From NCBI GenBank assembly GCA_958296055.1, contig CATQHS010000001.1, positions 1,332,277 through 1,396,276 of the forward strand: a stretch of 64,000 nucleotides of DNA. The letters run 5' to 3'. The notes under the pieces are model-generated. The model was not told the origin of the DNA. It made no database searches and saw only the letters and a list, made by a program, of their open reading frames with translations. Positions 8,220 to 16,245 of the stretch are shown piece after piece (the stretch's first letter is position 1; each line of letters begins with the position of its first letter). This DNA is from an uncultured Acidimicrobiales bacterium. GTDB taxonomy: Bacteria > Actinomycetota > Acidimicrobiia > Acidimicrobiales > Aldehydirespiratoraceae. Made by a program: the position numbers and the translations under genes.

Positions 8220-8750
8220 TCAGGCCGTTGGCGGGTTGAGCCGGTCTTGGAGTGTCTGGACCACGTCCTCGACCGAGTATTCGAACCGGGTCATCATGGC
8301 CCGGCCCTCGTTGGCCAGCCTGCCCGCGGCCAAGTCGAGTTCGCGTAGTAGGGCGGGAGAGATCCTCTCGGTGCGCCTGCGGCCTGAGGGAGATCGATCG
8401 CGCGGCGACAGCATGTCCCTCCGGTCTGCTGGAGACATCTTCGCCAGCCAAGTCTCGATGAGCGATTCGAATCGTCGGACTGAGGGATCTGGATGCTGCT
8501 GGGCGGCCTGGCCGATGCGGACCAAAGCTCGTTTCGCCGCCCGGCTGGCCTCCCGGCCTGGAGGCCCAGTCTGGTCGGCCTGTGCAACCAGGTCCTCAAC
8601 GATACCGACCAGTTCCCGGCCGGGCGCGATCTTGACCGTGTATGACGTACCAGCGTTGCTGCGGGTGATCCGGTCTTCTGACAGATATCGCTCCAGAACG
8701 GGCAGTACCTTCGGGCCGAGCCGGACGATCAGATATTGTGTTGGGGTCAT
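8220..8750 (-). CDS. Hypothetical protein
   Basis: A 176-residue basic, soluble protein that I do not recognise. ATG 8750 is chosen because an AGAGAGGA ribosome site lies about 8 nt upstream; the open frame extends to 8846 but that extension is low-quality. There is no membrane segment. The N-terminus 'MTPTQYLIVRLGPKVLPVLERYL' may be a helical module, and the C-terminus is Arg/Glu-rich helical. The 5' region carries a perfect hairpin and a tandem repeat, suggesting regulation at transcript or operator level. Confidence 0.6.
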   Translation of the reverse strand: MTPTQYLIVRLGPKVLPVLERYLSEDRITRSNAGTSYTVKIAPGRELVGIVEDLVAQADQTGPPGREASRAAKRALVRIGQAAQQHPDPSVRRFESLIETWLAKMSPADRRDMLSPRDRSPSGRRRTERISPALLRELDLAAGRLANEGRAMMTRFEYSVEDVVQTLQDRLNPPTA

Positions 8751-8791
8751 TGTTTTTTTCCTCTCTTGGAAGTGGACATTGGCAATTGGAT

Positions 8792-8829
8792 TGTTGGGTC
8801 CGCCGGGTTCGCTCCCGGCGGACCCAACA
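8792..8829. repeat. Perfect 16-bp inverted repeat, 6-nt loop
   Basis: The left arm TGTTGGGTCCGCCGGG (8792-8807) is the exact reverse complement of the right arm (8814-8829), with loop TTCGCT. There is no T-run on either side, so it is more likely an operator or a 5'-UTR hairpin of the minus-strand gene at 8220-8750 than an intrinsic terminator. Confidence 0.85.
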
Positions 8830-8831
8830 TG

Positions 8832-8875
8832 CTCGCCGCATATCACGGCGTGGCTCGCAGCATATCACGGCGTGG
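8832..8875. repeat. 22-bp tandem direct repeat (2 copies)
   Basis: Copies at 8832-8853 and 8854-8875 differ at one position and share the core GCATATCACGGCGTGG. They lie directly upstream of the hairpin, on the promoter side of the hypothetical gene. This is a candidate paired protein-binding site. Confidence 0.8.
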
Positions 8876-9179
8876 CGGCGAACGTGTGCGTAAACTTTGC
8901 GACTGTTCGCCGTGTCTAGGAAATTCGTCTCGCGCGTTAGCGGCGAGTTCGCCGCCTGCGGACGGATCTCGGCGGCGGCGAGCAGAGCGAACTAAAGGTC
9001 AGGGGGAGAGCCAGGGGCTAACTGATGCAGTCTGCGGCGAAGCCTGGACTGGTCCCGGCCGGTGGATGGTCGCCTTCTGGTCAATCATCTGAATCAGCAC
9101 GATGCCGCTCTCGACCAATGGCAGGTGCCGGAACACCAGCCCTGACGCTCTGGTCGCCGGAGGGGCGTAGGGTTGGGGG

Positions 9180-9746
9180 GTGACGATGCGGCGGATTGTG
9201 GTGGGGATCAGCGGGGCCACCGGGGTGGTTTACGGAATCCGCACGCTCGAGGTGCTCCGAGACCTCGACGGCGTCGAGACCCACCTGGTGATCAGCGGGC
9301 CGGGCAAGCAGACCCTGGCCTACGAGTCCGATGTCACCGTCGCCGAGCTGGAGGCCATGGCCGACGCCGTGTACGCCGGGCGCGACATCACCGCCCCCAT
9401 CTCGTCGGGGTCGTTCACCACCGCGGGGATGATCATCGCCCCCTGCTCGGTCAAGATGCTCTCGGCCGTGGCCCACTCCTACGGGGCCGACCTCATGGCC
9501 CGGGCCGCCGACGTGACCCTCAAGGAGCGCCGCCCGCTGGTGCTCATGGTGCGCGAGACGCCCCTGCACCTGGGCCACCTGCGGCTCATGGCCGCCGCCG
9601 CCGAGATCGGCGCGGTGGTCTACCCGCCGGTGCCGGCCTTCTACACCCGGCCCGCCTCGATAGACGACCTGGTCGATCACACGGTCCACCGGGCCCTCGA
9701 GCACCTCGGCGTCGTCGCCGACGACCTTCCCCGCTGGGGCGACTGA
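9180..9746 (+). CDS. ubiX: Flavin prenyltransferase UbiX
   Basis: A 188-residue UbiX/Pad1 flavoprotein that would make prenylated FMN for UbiD-type decarboxylases. It shows the family signature: 'VVGISGATGVVYG' at the N-terminus, 'PISSGSFTTAGMIIAPCS' (FMN and prenyl-phosphate site) and 'LVLMVRETPLHLGHL'. Length is normal. Start is GTG 9180 or ATG 9186, both placed after a G-rich ribosome site. No ubiD partner is visible in the window. Confidence 0.95.
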   Translation: MTMRRIVVGISGATGVVYGIRTLEVLRDLDGVETHLVISGPGKQTLAYESDVTVAELEAMADAVYAGRDITAPISSGSFTTAGMIIAPCSVKMLSAVAHSYGADLMARAADVTLKERRPLVLMVRETPLHLGHLRLMAAAAEIGAVVYPPVPAFYTRPASIDDLVDHTVHRALEHLGVVADDLPRWGD

Positions 9747-9757
9747 CCCTCCGGGCC

Positions 9758-9798
9758 CAGCCCGAGTAACCCCAGCCCGAGTACTCCAGCCCGAGTAC
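9758..9798. repeat. Three short direct repeats CAGCCCGAGTA
   Basis: Copies start at 9758, 9773 and 9787, with a degenerate fourth near 9815. They lie between the convergent ubiX and yqeC genes. There is no terminator-like hairpin with a T-tail. Confidence 0.6.
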
Positions 9799-9843
9799 CC
9801 CGGTCCGCCGACGGCCCAGTCCGAGGCCCCGGCGACGCCGAGT

Positions 9844-10557
9844 TCAATACGCCGTCACCAGGATCGTCTCCACCCCCCGTCGGTTCAGCTCGCCAGCCAA
9901 GTCCGGGGCCGGGCCGCGGTCGACCTCGGCCTTGGTGACGGCCACCACGAACCGGGCCCCGGCCGGCACGTTCTTGCCCATCCCGACGGGGCTGGTGAGC
10001 GCGGCCGCCGCCCGGGCCGGGGTCAAGCGCTCATAGGGCGAGCACCCGGCCGCGGCCGCCACCCGCAGGGGCCGATGCAGCAGGTCGGCGATCACGTAGC
10101 CGAGCGCGTCGGCCCCTATGCAGGCCACCACGCAGGTGGCCGCGCCCGGGATGGGCGGCTCCCACGGCGCCGGGGCGGTGAAGGGGCGGCGGCGGGCGCC
10201 GTCGGCTTCGACCGCGACGCAATCGGCCACCCCGGCCTCGAACCAGCCGTCCACCACGTCGGGGGCGAAGCCCAGCGCCTTGCGGTCGTCCATCGACCTC
10301 CAGGCCAGGACTGCCCCCTCGTCCCCCAGGGCGGCGGCCAAATCGGCGGCGGACGGGGCGAGCAGGGTCGGGAACCCGCCGGTGTTGCCGCCGCCCATGC
10401 GGGTGGTGGTGGTCAGCAGCCTTCGGCCTCCGAGCCCCCGCCCCAAGGCGAACAACAGGGTGGTCTTGCCGCCGCCGCCGACCAGAGCCACCATGGACCG
10501 CGGCCCCGGCGCCAAAGCGGCCGCGAACTCCTCGATGCCGGTGACGGTCGCCGCCAT
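9844..10557 (-). CDS. yqeC: Selenium cofactor/molybdenum hydroxylase accessory protein YqeC
   Basis: A 237-residue P-loop protein: 'MVALVGGGGKTTLLFALG' near residue 22, 'LLTTTTRM' after it, 'VEADGARRRPFTAP' and 'CIGADALGYVI' are characteristic of YqeC. Genome-context work links YqeC to selenium-dependent molybdenum hydroxylases. The selenocysteine tRNA 150 bp away supports a selenium theme, although labile-selenium cofactors and Sec insertion are distinct uses. No hydroxylase is present in the window. Confidence 0.85.
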   Translation of the reverse strand: MAATVTGIEEFAAALAPGPRSMVALVGGGGKTTLLFALGRGLGGRRLLTTTTRMGGGNTGGFPTLLAPSAADLAAALGDEGAVLAWRSMDDRKALGFAPDVVDGWFEAGVADCVAVEADGARRRPFTAPAPWEPPIPGAATCVVACIGADALGYVIADLLHRPLRVAAAAGCSPYERLTPARAAAALTSPVGMGKNVPAGARFVVAVTKAEVDRGPAPDLAGELNRRGVETILVTAY

Positions 10558-10576
10558 GGCCGGACCGGGGGCGGGG

Positions 10577-10651
10577 TCAGGTGTCTTTGATCTTGCGGGC
10601 CAGCAGGATCACGATGGCAACGATCACCGCCAGCAGAAACAGTTTCTTCAT
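10577..10651 (-). CDS. Tiny single-span membrane peptide (24 aa)
   Basis: ATG-initiated frame reading MKKLFLLAVIVAIVILLA followed by RKIKDT and a TGA. It is a two-Lys N-terminus, one hydrophobic helix and a basic tail. It lies 19 nt upstream of yqeC on the same strand. It resembles the N-terminus of the short actinobacterial 'DLW-39' family, but the C-terminal DLW is missing. Composition makes it a credible small protein; expression is unproven. Confidence 0.5.
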   Translation of the reverse strand: MKKLFLLAVIVAIVILLARKIKDT

Positions 10652-10710
10652 GACCGCAGCGTAACCAGGATCGGGCCGGAGTCACCCCGAGCCAAGCTAC
10701 CCTCGCGCCC

Positions 10711-10806
10711 GGAGGTGTCCGAGCGCCTGGTGGGCTCCCCCGCCTTCAAAGCGGGCGGGACGGGCGATCCCCGTCCGGCGGGTTCGATTCCCGTCCACCT
10801 CCGCCA
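10711..10806 (+). tRNA. selC: tRNA-Sec (anticodon TCA)
   Basis: A 96-nt tRNA-like gene. The acceptor arms GGAGGTG/CACCTCC pair. The anticodon arm is CCCGC-CTTCAAA-GCGGG, giving anticodon TCA. The long variable arm has a perfect 7-bp stem, GGACGGG/CCCGTCC. The T-loop is TTCGATT and the 3' end GCCA is encoded. The UGA-reading anticodon together with the long extra arm identifies the selenocysteine tRNA. This organism therefore probably decodes UGA as Sec in some genes; selA, selB and selD are not in the window. Confidence 0.93.
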
Positions 10807-11546
10807 ACCGCCGAACCGGACGGACCGGGGCCGGGCCGCTCGGGCTGGCGCGGCGGAAGCCTCGCCGGTATCTCGGGCGGCTGCCAGAACTCCTCGGCAA
10901 CCGAGTAGTCGTGGTCGTCTCGGATCATCTCGAACACCTCGGGGGTGATCTGGTGGGTGTAGGCGAAACCCTCCAGGATCTTCGCCCGCCTCTGGTCCAC
11001 GGGGACAGCCGCCTCGATGCGGAAAGGCCGGTCGATGTACCTCTTCAGGTTGGCCAGGGCCCGGGGGATCTCGAACAGATCCTGGTCAAGGCTCACCACC
11101 ACGGCCACGTCGCAGAGGCCGGTGAGCAGCAGTTCGACCACGTCGAGGGCCAGGATCAAGTCGATGCCCTTCTCGCGTGACCGCTGCCACGGTCGAAGGA
11201 GCGCCTCCTGGGGCAGAGAGTGGGGGCCGGGGCGGGGCAGGACGTATTCGGGGCTCCAGTCCCAGTGGTAGCGGAGCGTCCTGGTCACCACCGTCACGTG
11301 CGACTGGCGCATCCCGTCGAGGCGGCGATCGAGGTTGCGGGTCTTCATCGGCTCGCGCTCGGGGTCGGGGCGGCCGGTGTAGAACCGGCAGCCGGTCCGG
11401 GTGGCCTGACGGGGGCCGGCCAGGTGCTGGGCCAGCAGGTGGGGATGGCACAGGGGGTGCCCGAACAGGTCCTTGCAGGTCTTGTAGAGATTCTGGCCGT
11501 CGATGAAGACCAAAACTCGGGCGGCGGCGTCGGACGAGAGGTCCAT
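10746..11546 (-). CDS. NYN domain (PIN-like) protein
   Basis: A 266-codon frame beginning 'ARVLVFIDGQNLYKTC' (first acidic residue of NYN/LabA nucleases). 'CRFYTGRPD', 'GIDLILALDVVELLLTGLCD' and 'VVVSLDQDL' supply the other conserved acidic positions. It is probably a metal-dependent RNase. The last 20 or so codons read antisense through the tRNA-Sec gene and give the 'GRESNPP' string typical of antisense tRNA translation, so the tail is not conserved coding sequence. The functional domain ends near residue 215. Confidence 0.85.
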   Translation of the reverse strand: MDLSSDAAARVLVFIDGQNLYKTCKDLFGHPLCHPHLLAQHLAGPRQATRTGCRFYTGRPDPEREPMKTRNLDRRLDGMRQSHVTVVTRTLRYHWDWSPEYVLPRPGPHSLPQEALLRPWQRSREKGIDLILALDVVELLLTGLCDVAVVVSLDQDLFEIPRALANLKRYIDRPFRIEAAVPVDQRRAKILEGFAYTHQITPEVFEMIRDDHDYSVAEEFWQPPEIPARLPPRQPERPGPGPSGSAVGGGGRESNPPDGDRPSRPL

Positions 11547-11568
11547 CGGCGCAGAACCCGAAACCCGG

Positions 11569-12564
11569 CTACACGCTGAGCAAGTCGCGGGCGCCGGTGT
11601 CGCTGGACGGGTGGCGCAGCTTGGACATGGCCCGGGCCTCGATCTGGCGGATCCGCTCCCTGGTCAGGCCGAAGCGCTCCCCCACCTCTTCGAGGGTGCG
11701 GGGCTCGCCCCGGTCCAAGCCGAACCGGAGCCTGAGGATGTTGCGCTCCCGGTCGTCCAGCGGCGACAGGAGCCGGTCGATCTCCTCGGGCAGCAGCGAT
11801 GTGGCCGCCACGTCGAAGGGCGACTCGGCCGAGCGGTCCTCCACCACATCGCCCAGCTCGGCGTCGCCGTCGTCGCGCAGCGGGTCCGACAGCGACAGCG
11901 GCTCAGACGCGAACCGCAGCGCCTCGGTGATCTTTTCCTCGGGCATCTCCACCTCGGCGGCCAGATCGGCCAGTGAGGCGGGCCGGCCGTGCTTGAGCTC
12001 GAGCCGGGACCTGGCCTTCTGCAGGCGGGCCAGGGTGTCGCCCGCGTGGACGGGCAGCCGGATGGTGCGGCCGGTGTTGGCGATGCCCCTGGTGATGGCC
12101 TGTCGTATCCACCAAGTGGCGTAGGTGGAGAATTTGAACCCCTTGCGCCAGTCGAACTTCTCGACGGCGTGCATCAGGCCGAGGTTGCCCTCTTGGATCA
12201 GGTCGAGCAGGGGCAGGCCCGAGGCCTGGTACTTCTTGGCGATCGACACCACCAGGCGGAGGTTGGACTGGACGAAGGTGCGCCCGGACTCCTCGCCCTT
12301 GCGGCGGGCCCTGCGAAGCTCCCGCTTGCGGGCCGGCGTCAGCGTCTCGCTGGGGCACTCCATCTCTCGCCGGGCCGCCATCCCGGCCTCGATGTCTTGG
12401 GCCAGGCGGACCTCGTCGTCCTTGGTGAGCAGCCGGTACTGGCCGATGTCGGTCAGGTACAGCCGGACCAGGTCCTCTTCGTCCCTCTCCACGCGATCCT
12501 TGACTGGCGGTCCGCCGTTTCTGGCGATCATCCCACCGGTGCCGGTGCGTTTGTTAGAGAGCAT
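11569..12564 (-). CDS. RNA polymerase sigma factor, sigma-70 family (RpoD/SigB-like)
   Basis: 331 residues with region 1.2 ('DLVRLYLTDIGQYRLLT'), region 2 ('NLRLVVSIAKKYQ', 'DLIQEGNLGLMHAVEKFD', 'FSTYATWWIRQAI'), region 3 and region 4.2 ('TLEEVGERFGLTRERIRQIE'). There is no long acidic region 1.1, so it is a group 2 or short primary-type sigma. It is likely to recognise -10 elements of the TANNNT type. ATG 12564 follows a GGGGGA ribosome site. It is close to the NYN gene downstream. Confidence 0.93.
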   Translation of the reverse strand: MLSNKRTGTGGMIARNGGPPVKDRVERDEEDLVRLYLTDIGQYRLLTKDDEVRLAQDIEAGMAARREMECPSETLTPARKRELRRARRKGEESGRTFVQSNLRLVVSIAKKYQASGLPLLDLIQEGNLGLMHAVEKFDWRKGFKFSTYATWWIRQAITRGIANTGRTIRLPVHAGDTLARLQKARSRLELKHGRPASLADLAAEVEMPEEKITEALRFASEPLSLSDPLRDDGDAELGDVVEDRSAESPFDVAATSLLPEEIDRLLSPLDDRERNILRLRFGLDRGEPRTLEEVGERFGLTRERIRQIEARAMSKLRHPSSDTGARDLLSV

Positions 12565-12699
12565 CCAGTCCCCCAGGCGACTGATCGGGTGAACGATATC
12601 TACGGATTAGCCCGCCACAACCGCCCTCTCGGCGGGAGCGCCCGGGCGGGAGCGCCGAGGCGAGGGTCCGCCGGGGCGGCCCCGGCCGCGGCCCGCCCA
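12565..12699. other. Intergenic region upstream of the sigma gene
   Basis: 135 bp between the hypothetical gene and the sigma factor. On the minus strand it contains GC-rich inverted elements next to the hypothetical gene's stop, then an AT-richer stretch (about 12595-12605, minus-strand TAGATAT) that could be the sigma gene's -10 box. There is no convincing -35. Confidence 0.35.
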
Positions 12700-13239
12700 T
12701 CAGAAGATTCCGCCCGCGGCGGCGAGGCGGCGCTGGGCCTCGTCGGCGGCGGACCGGGCCGCGGCGGAGGAGGCGGCGAGCCCCTCCAGCAGCGCCTCGC
12801 CCGCCTCTCGGTCCCGGCGCAGATCCGCCATCAGGAACTCCAGGACCCGGTCCAGGGGGGTGTCGGCCCGGGCGGCCGCCGCCGCCCTCAGGGCGGCGCA
12901 GTGAGCCGACAGCCCCTCCAGCAGCACCCGGTTGGCCACGGCCAGGCGCTCGACCGGGTCTGTCGCGCCCGCCGCGACCAAGTCGAGAGCCGCGTCGGTC
13001 TGGGGCCGGGCCGGGGCGGGCCGAGATTCGGCGGCTAGGGCTTCGTAGCCGGGCCGCAGCTCCTCCAAGCCGTCTTGGTGCCACTCCAAGTGGCGGGCAG
13101 CGGTGGCCAGCCACACCGCGGTCGCCGGGTCGTCGGCAGCGGCCGCCCACGACCCGATGATTCCGGCCAGACGCTCGACCGCCCAGCTCAACCCGCCCGC
13201 CGCCCGAGCGGTGTCGGCCATGGTCAGCCCCGGGCTCAT
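12700..13239 (-). CDS. Hypothetical all-helical protein
   Basis: About 179 residues from the ATG at 13239 (an ATG at 13221 is equally possible). It is Ala-rich and predicted almost entirely helical, with 'HLEWHQDGLEELRP' in the middle, which recalls ferritin-like or four-helix folds. I do not recognise the family. It follows nadE closely (about 37 bp) on the same strand and is probably co-transcribed. The open frame extends upstream into nadE, but that part is a shadow. Confidence 0.55.
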   Translation of the reverse strand: MSPGLTMADTARAAGGLSWAVERLAGIIGSWAAAADDPATAVWLATAARHLEWHQDGLEELRPGYEALAAESRPAPARPQTDAALDLVAAGATDPVERLAVANRVLLEGLSAHCAALRAAAAARADTPLDRVLEFLMADLRRDREAGEALLEGLAASSAAARSAADEAQRRLAAAGGIF

Positions 13240-13276
13240 GGGGCCGAGGAGCCGGCGGACCGGCGGCCAGCGGCGC

Positions 13277-15097
13277 TCATGGGACTGGAGACCGGCGGCG
13301 GTCGACGATGGGCATGCGCCGATCCCGGCCGAAGGCCTTGCCGGTGAGGCGGGGGCCGACGGGGGTCTGGCGGCGCTTGTACTCGGCCCGGTCCACCAAG
13401 CCGCAGACCCGTTCCACCACCTCGTCGGGGGCGACGGCACGGGCGCGGATCTCAGCCGCGGTCAGGTCGCCCTCCACGTACAGGCTCAGGATGGGGTCGA
13501 GCACCTCGTAGGGGGGCAGCGACTGGTCGTCGCGCTGGTCGGGGCGCAGCTCGGCCGATGGGGCCTTGGCCAGCACGGTCTCGGGCACGATCTCCCGCCC
13601 GGCCTGCCGGTTGCGCCACCGGGCCAGCTCGTAGACATCGGTCTTCCACACGTCCTTGATCACCGCGAAGGCCCCGGCCGTGTCGCCGTACAGGGTGGAG
13701 TAGCCGACGGCGGCCTCGCTCTTGTTGCCGGTGGTCAGCACCAGCCACCCGTTCTCGTTGGCCAGCGCCATCAGCACCACCCCCCTTATGCGGGACTGGA
13801 GGTTCTGATCGGTGAGGCCGCCGGGTCGGGTCGGGCTCTCGAAGTTCTGGTCGGTGAGGCCGCCGGGTGCCCCCGAGCCGCCCAGCATCTCCTCGAAGGC
13901 CCGGTGGGCGGCTTCGATGGGCACGACCCTGGCGTCGATGCCCAGGTTGGCCGCCACCTTCTCGGCGTCGATCACCGAGTGCCGGCTCGAGTAGCGCGAC
14001 GGCATGAGCACGCCGTGGACCCGCTCGGGGCCCAGGGCGTCGGCGGCGACGGCCGCGGTCAGCGACGAGTCGATCCCGCCGGACAGGCCCAGGGCCACGT
14101 CGCCGAACCCGGACTTGCGCACGTAGTCCCGGGTGGCCAGCACCAAAGCCCCCCAGCGCTGGGCGTTCAGGTCCAAGGGCTCGCAGAGCGGCCCGGCGAG
14201 GAAGCCGCGGCGGGCGGCGGGCGGCGGCGTCGGCACCGGCGTGATCGGCAGCGGGGGGCCGCGGCGGGGCCGGTCCGGGACCTCGACGTCGAACACCTCC
14301 ACCGACTCGGCGAAAGATGCGCAGCGCGCCAGGGTCTCGCCGGTGGGGCCGACCGCGAAAGAGCCGCCGTCGAACACCAGCTCGTCCTGGCCGCCGACCA
14401 GGTTGACGTACACGATCGGCACTCCGGTCTCGGCAGCCAGGCCGCCGATGACCTGCTCGCGCTGGGCCTGCTTGCCCTCGTGGAAGGGGGAGCCGTTGAG
14501 GACCAGCACGATCCGGGCCCCGCCCCGGGCCATCTCGGCCACCGGGCCGCCGGGGATCAGGGCGTCCTCGCAGACGGCCACCCCGACCGGGACCCCGGCG
14601 ATCTCGAAGAGCCCCAGGGGGCCCCGGCCCGGCCGGAAGTGGCGCTGCTCGTCGAACACGTCGTAGTTGGGGAGGCAGCGCTTGCGGTATACGCCGCGCA
14701 CCCCCCCGCCCGCGCACACCGCCGCCGCGTTGAAGACCTCGGGCCGGCCCGGCCCGGTCAGCCGCCCGGCCCGGCCGGTCCGGGGGTCGGGCTCGTCGGC
14801 GGGCTCGCGGCCGGCGGCGAAGTCGACGAAGCCGACCACCACCGGGCCCGGGCCGGCCGAGGCGGCCAGATCTTCGAGGGCGGTCCGGGCCTCGGCCACG
14901 AAGCCGGGCTTGAGCAGGAGGTCCTCGGGCGGGTAGCCGGTGACGGCCAGCTCCGGCAGCACGGCCACATCCGCGCCCGCGGCCTCGGCTTCGGCTGCTA
15001 CCCGGCGGGCCAGCTCCACGTTGCCGGCCAAGTCGCCGACGGTGGGGTTGACCTGGCCTATGGCCACCCGGAGGGCGGCCGCCGGGTCACCGGCCAC
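13277..15097 (-). CDS. nadE: Glutamine-dependent NAD+ synthetase
   Basis: A 606-residue two-domain enzyme making NAD from deamido-NAD, ATP and glutamine. The N-terminal nitrilase domain has 'LPELAVTGYPPEDLL' (Glu), 'YRKRCLPNYDVFDE' (Lys) and 'GVAVCEDAL' (Cys). The C-terminal synthetase has the PP-loop 'LGLSGGIDSSLTAAVAADALG' and 'GWLVLTTGNKSE'. A 14-residue tandem duplication (13802-13867) inserts an extra 'PGGLTDQN' unit just before the normal 'LTDQNLQSRIRG' segment. Start is GTG 15097. Confidence 0.93.
   Translation of the reverse strand: MAGDPAAALRVAIGQVNPTVGDLAGNVELARRVAAEAEAAGADVAVLPELAVTGYPPEDLLLKPGFVAEARTALEDLAASAGPGPVVVGFVDFAAGREPADEPDPRTGRAGRLTGPGRPEVFNAAAVCAGGGVRGVYRKRCLPNYDVFDEQRHFRPGRGPLGLFEIAGVPVGVAVCEDALIPGGPVAEMARGGARIVLVLNGSPFHEGKQAQREQVIGGLAAETGVPIVYVNLVGGQDELVFDGGSFAVGPTGETLARCASFAESVEVFDVEVPDRPRRGPPLPITPVPTPPPAARRGFLAGPLCEPLDLNAQRWGALVLATRDYVRKSGFGDVALGLSGGIDSSLTAAVAADALGPERVHGVLMPSRYSSRHSVIDAEKVAANLGIDARVVPIEAAHRAFEEMLGGSGAPGGLTDQNFESPTRPGGLTDQNLQSRIRGVVLMALANENGWLVLTTGNKSEAAVGYSTLYGDTAGAFAVIKDVWKTDVYELARWRNRQAGREIVPETVLAKAPSAELRPDQRDDQSLPPYEVLDPILSLYVEGDLTAAEIRARAVAPDEVVERVCGLVDRAEYKRRQTPVGPRLTGKAFGRDRRMPIVDRRRSPVP
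13802..13867 (-). repeat. In-frame 42-bp duplication inside nadE
   Basis: Two 24-bp copies differing at one base start at 13802 and 13844 (42-bp offset), both encoding PGGLTDQN. Other NadE proteins have a single LTxxN element here, so this copy carries a 14-residue insertion near the synthetase active-site loop. Confidence 0.85.
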
Positions 15098-15160
15098 GAC
15101 CGCAGCCCGCCGCCGGTTCCGGCGGGTTCCGGCCCTGGGGCGACCCGGCGCCGGGCGGGC

Positions 15161-16174
15161 TCAGGCCAGCGCCTCGCAGACGGTGTTGGTCAGCAGCCGG
15201 GTGAGGTTGTAGGGGTCGGCGTTGGCGTTGGGCCGGCGGTCCTCGATGTAGCCCTTGCGGTCCCGGTTCACCTGCCACGGGATTCGCACCGAGGCCCCCC
15301 GGTCGGAGATGCCCCAGGTGTAGACGTCGTAGCGCTGGGTCTCGTGCTCGCCGGTGAGTCGGTGCTCGATGCCCTCGCCGTAGCCGGCCAGGTGCTCCTC
15401 CAGCCGGTCGGGCCGGCCCAGCGCCTCGCAGGCGGCGATGATGGGGTCCCAGCTCTCCCTCATGGACTTGGTCGAGAAGTTGGTGTGCATGCCGGCGCCG
15501 TTCCAGTCGCCCCGCATGGGCTTGGGATCGATGCTCACCTCCACGCCGTGCTCCTCGGCCAGCCGGAACAGGATGTAGCGGGCCACCCAGACGTGGTCGG
15601 CGGTCGTCACCGGGTCGAGCGGGCCGATCTGGAACTCCCACTGGCCGGGCATCACCTCGGCGTTGGTGCCCGAGATGGCCAGGCCGGCGCCGATGCAGGC
15701 GGTGGTGTGGCGCTCGATCAGATCGCGGCCGTGGATCTTCACCGCGCCCACCCCGCAGTAGTAGGGGCCCTGCGGCGGGGGGAAGCCGCCCTGAGGGAAG
15801 CCGGCCGGCCAGCCGGTGAGCGTTTCGAGCAGGGTGTACTCCTGCTCGAGGCCCAGCAGCGGCTCCTGGTCCTTGTACTTGTCGTACACCTCCCGAGTCA
15901 GGGCCCGCATGTTGGTCGGGTGGGGGGATAGGTCGGAGGTGAGCAGGGTCTCGCTCAAGACCAGGATGTCGTTGCCGCCCCGGATGGGGTCGGGGCACTG
16001 GAAGACGGGCTGCAGGGCCACGTCGGAGTCCCTGCCGGTGGCCTGCCCGGTGCTGGAGCCGTCGAAGCCCCAGATCTCGGGCTCTTGGTCGTCGGAGAGG
16101 ATGCGGGTCTTGGATCGGACCTCCGGGGTGGGGTGGGTGCCGTCGACCCAGAGGTACTCGGCTCGGTAGGTCAT
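15161..16174 (-). CDS. glnII: Glutamine synthetase, type II (eukaryote-like)
   Basis: A 337-residue GSII enzyme (glutamate + NH3 + ATP to glutamine). Family motifs are 'WGFDGSSTGQA', 'GLEQEYTLL' (metal-binding Glu), 'GTNAEVMPGQWEFQIG', 'GDWNGAGMHTNFSTKSM' and 'ASVRIPW'. GSII is typical of eukaryotes and of some Actinobacteria and rhizobia. The open frame has ATG at 16180, but the AGGAG site (16181-16185) abuts that codon, so the ATG at 16174 with a 6-nt spacing is the better start. It lies upstream of nadE on the same strand. Confidence 0.93.
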   Translation of the reverse strand: MTYRAEYLWVDGTHPTPEVRSKTRILSDDQEPEIWGFDGSSTGQATGRDSDVALQPVFQCPDPIRGGNDILVLSETLLTSDLSPHPTNMRALTREVYDKYKDQEPLLGLEQEYTLLETLTGWPAGFPQGGFPPPQGPYYCGVGAVKIHGRDLIERHTTACIGAGLAISGTNAEVMPGQWEFQIGPLDPVTTADHVWVARYILFRLAEEHGVEVSIDPKPMRGDWNGAGMHTNFSTKSMRESWDPIIAACEALGRPDRLEEHLAGYGEGIEHRLTGEHETQRYDVYTWGISDRGASVRIPWQVNRDRKGYIEDRRPNANADPYNLTRLLTNTVCEALA

Positions 16175-16245
16175 TTTCATCTCCTAGTGGGGAACGGGGT
16201 TCGGTCGGTCGGGGGCCGAGTTTAGCCACCGAGACCGGGGTGCCG

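Larger units (their letters stand above)
8751..9179. other. Intergenic region, 429 bp, divergent
   Basis: The space between the hypothetical gene (minus) and ubiX (plus) has no convincing gene. It holds a perfect inverted repeat (8792-8829), a 22-bp tandem repeat (8832-8875) and further GGCGAAC/GTTCGCC inverted elements around 8878-8960. The distal half (about 8980-9179) shows no recognisable structure. It is probably the promoter region for both flanking genes. Confidence 0.6.

Noticed and set aside
8999..9220. 73-codon minus-strand frame upstream of ubiX
   Set aside because: No ribosome site, no recognisable motif, overlaps the ubiX start in antisense. The phrase 'LVESGIVLIQMIDQ' looked protein-like but is not enough.
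13103..15931. Open frame of 942 codons on the plus strand
   Set aside because: Antisense shadow of nadE and the glutamine synthetase gene; composition without any domain.
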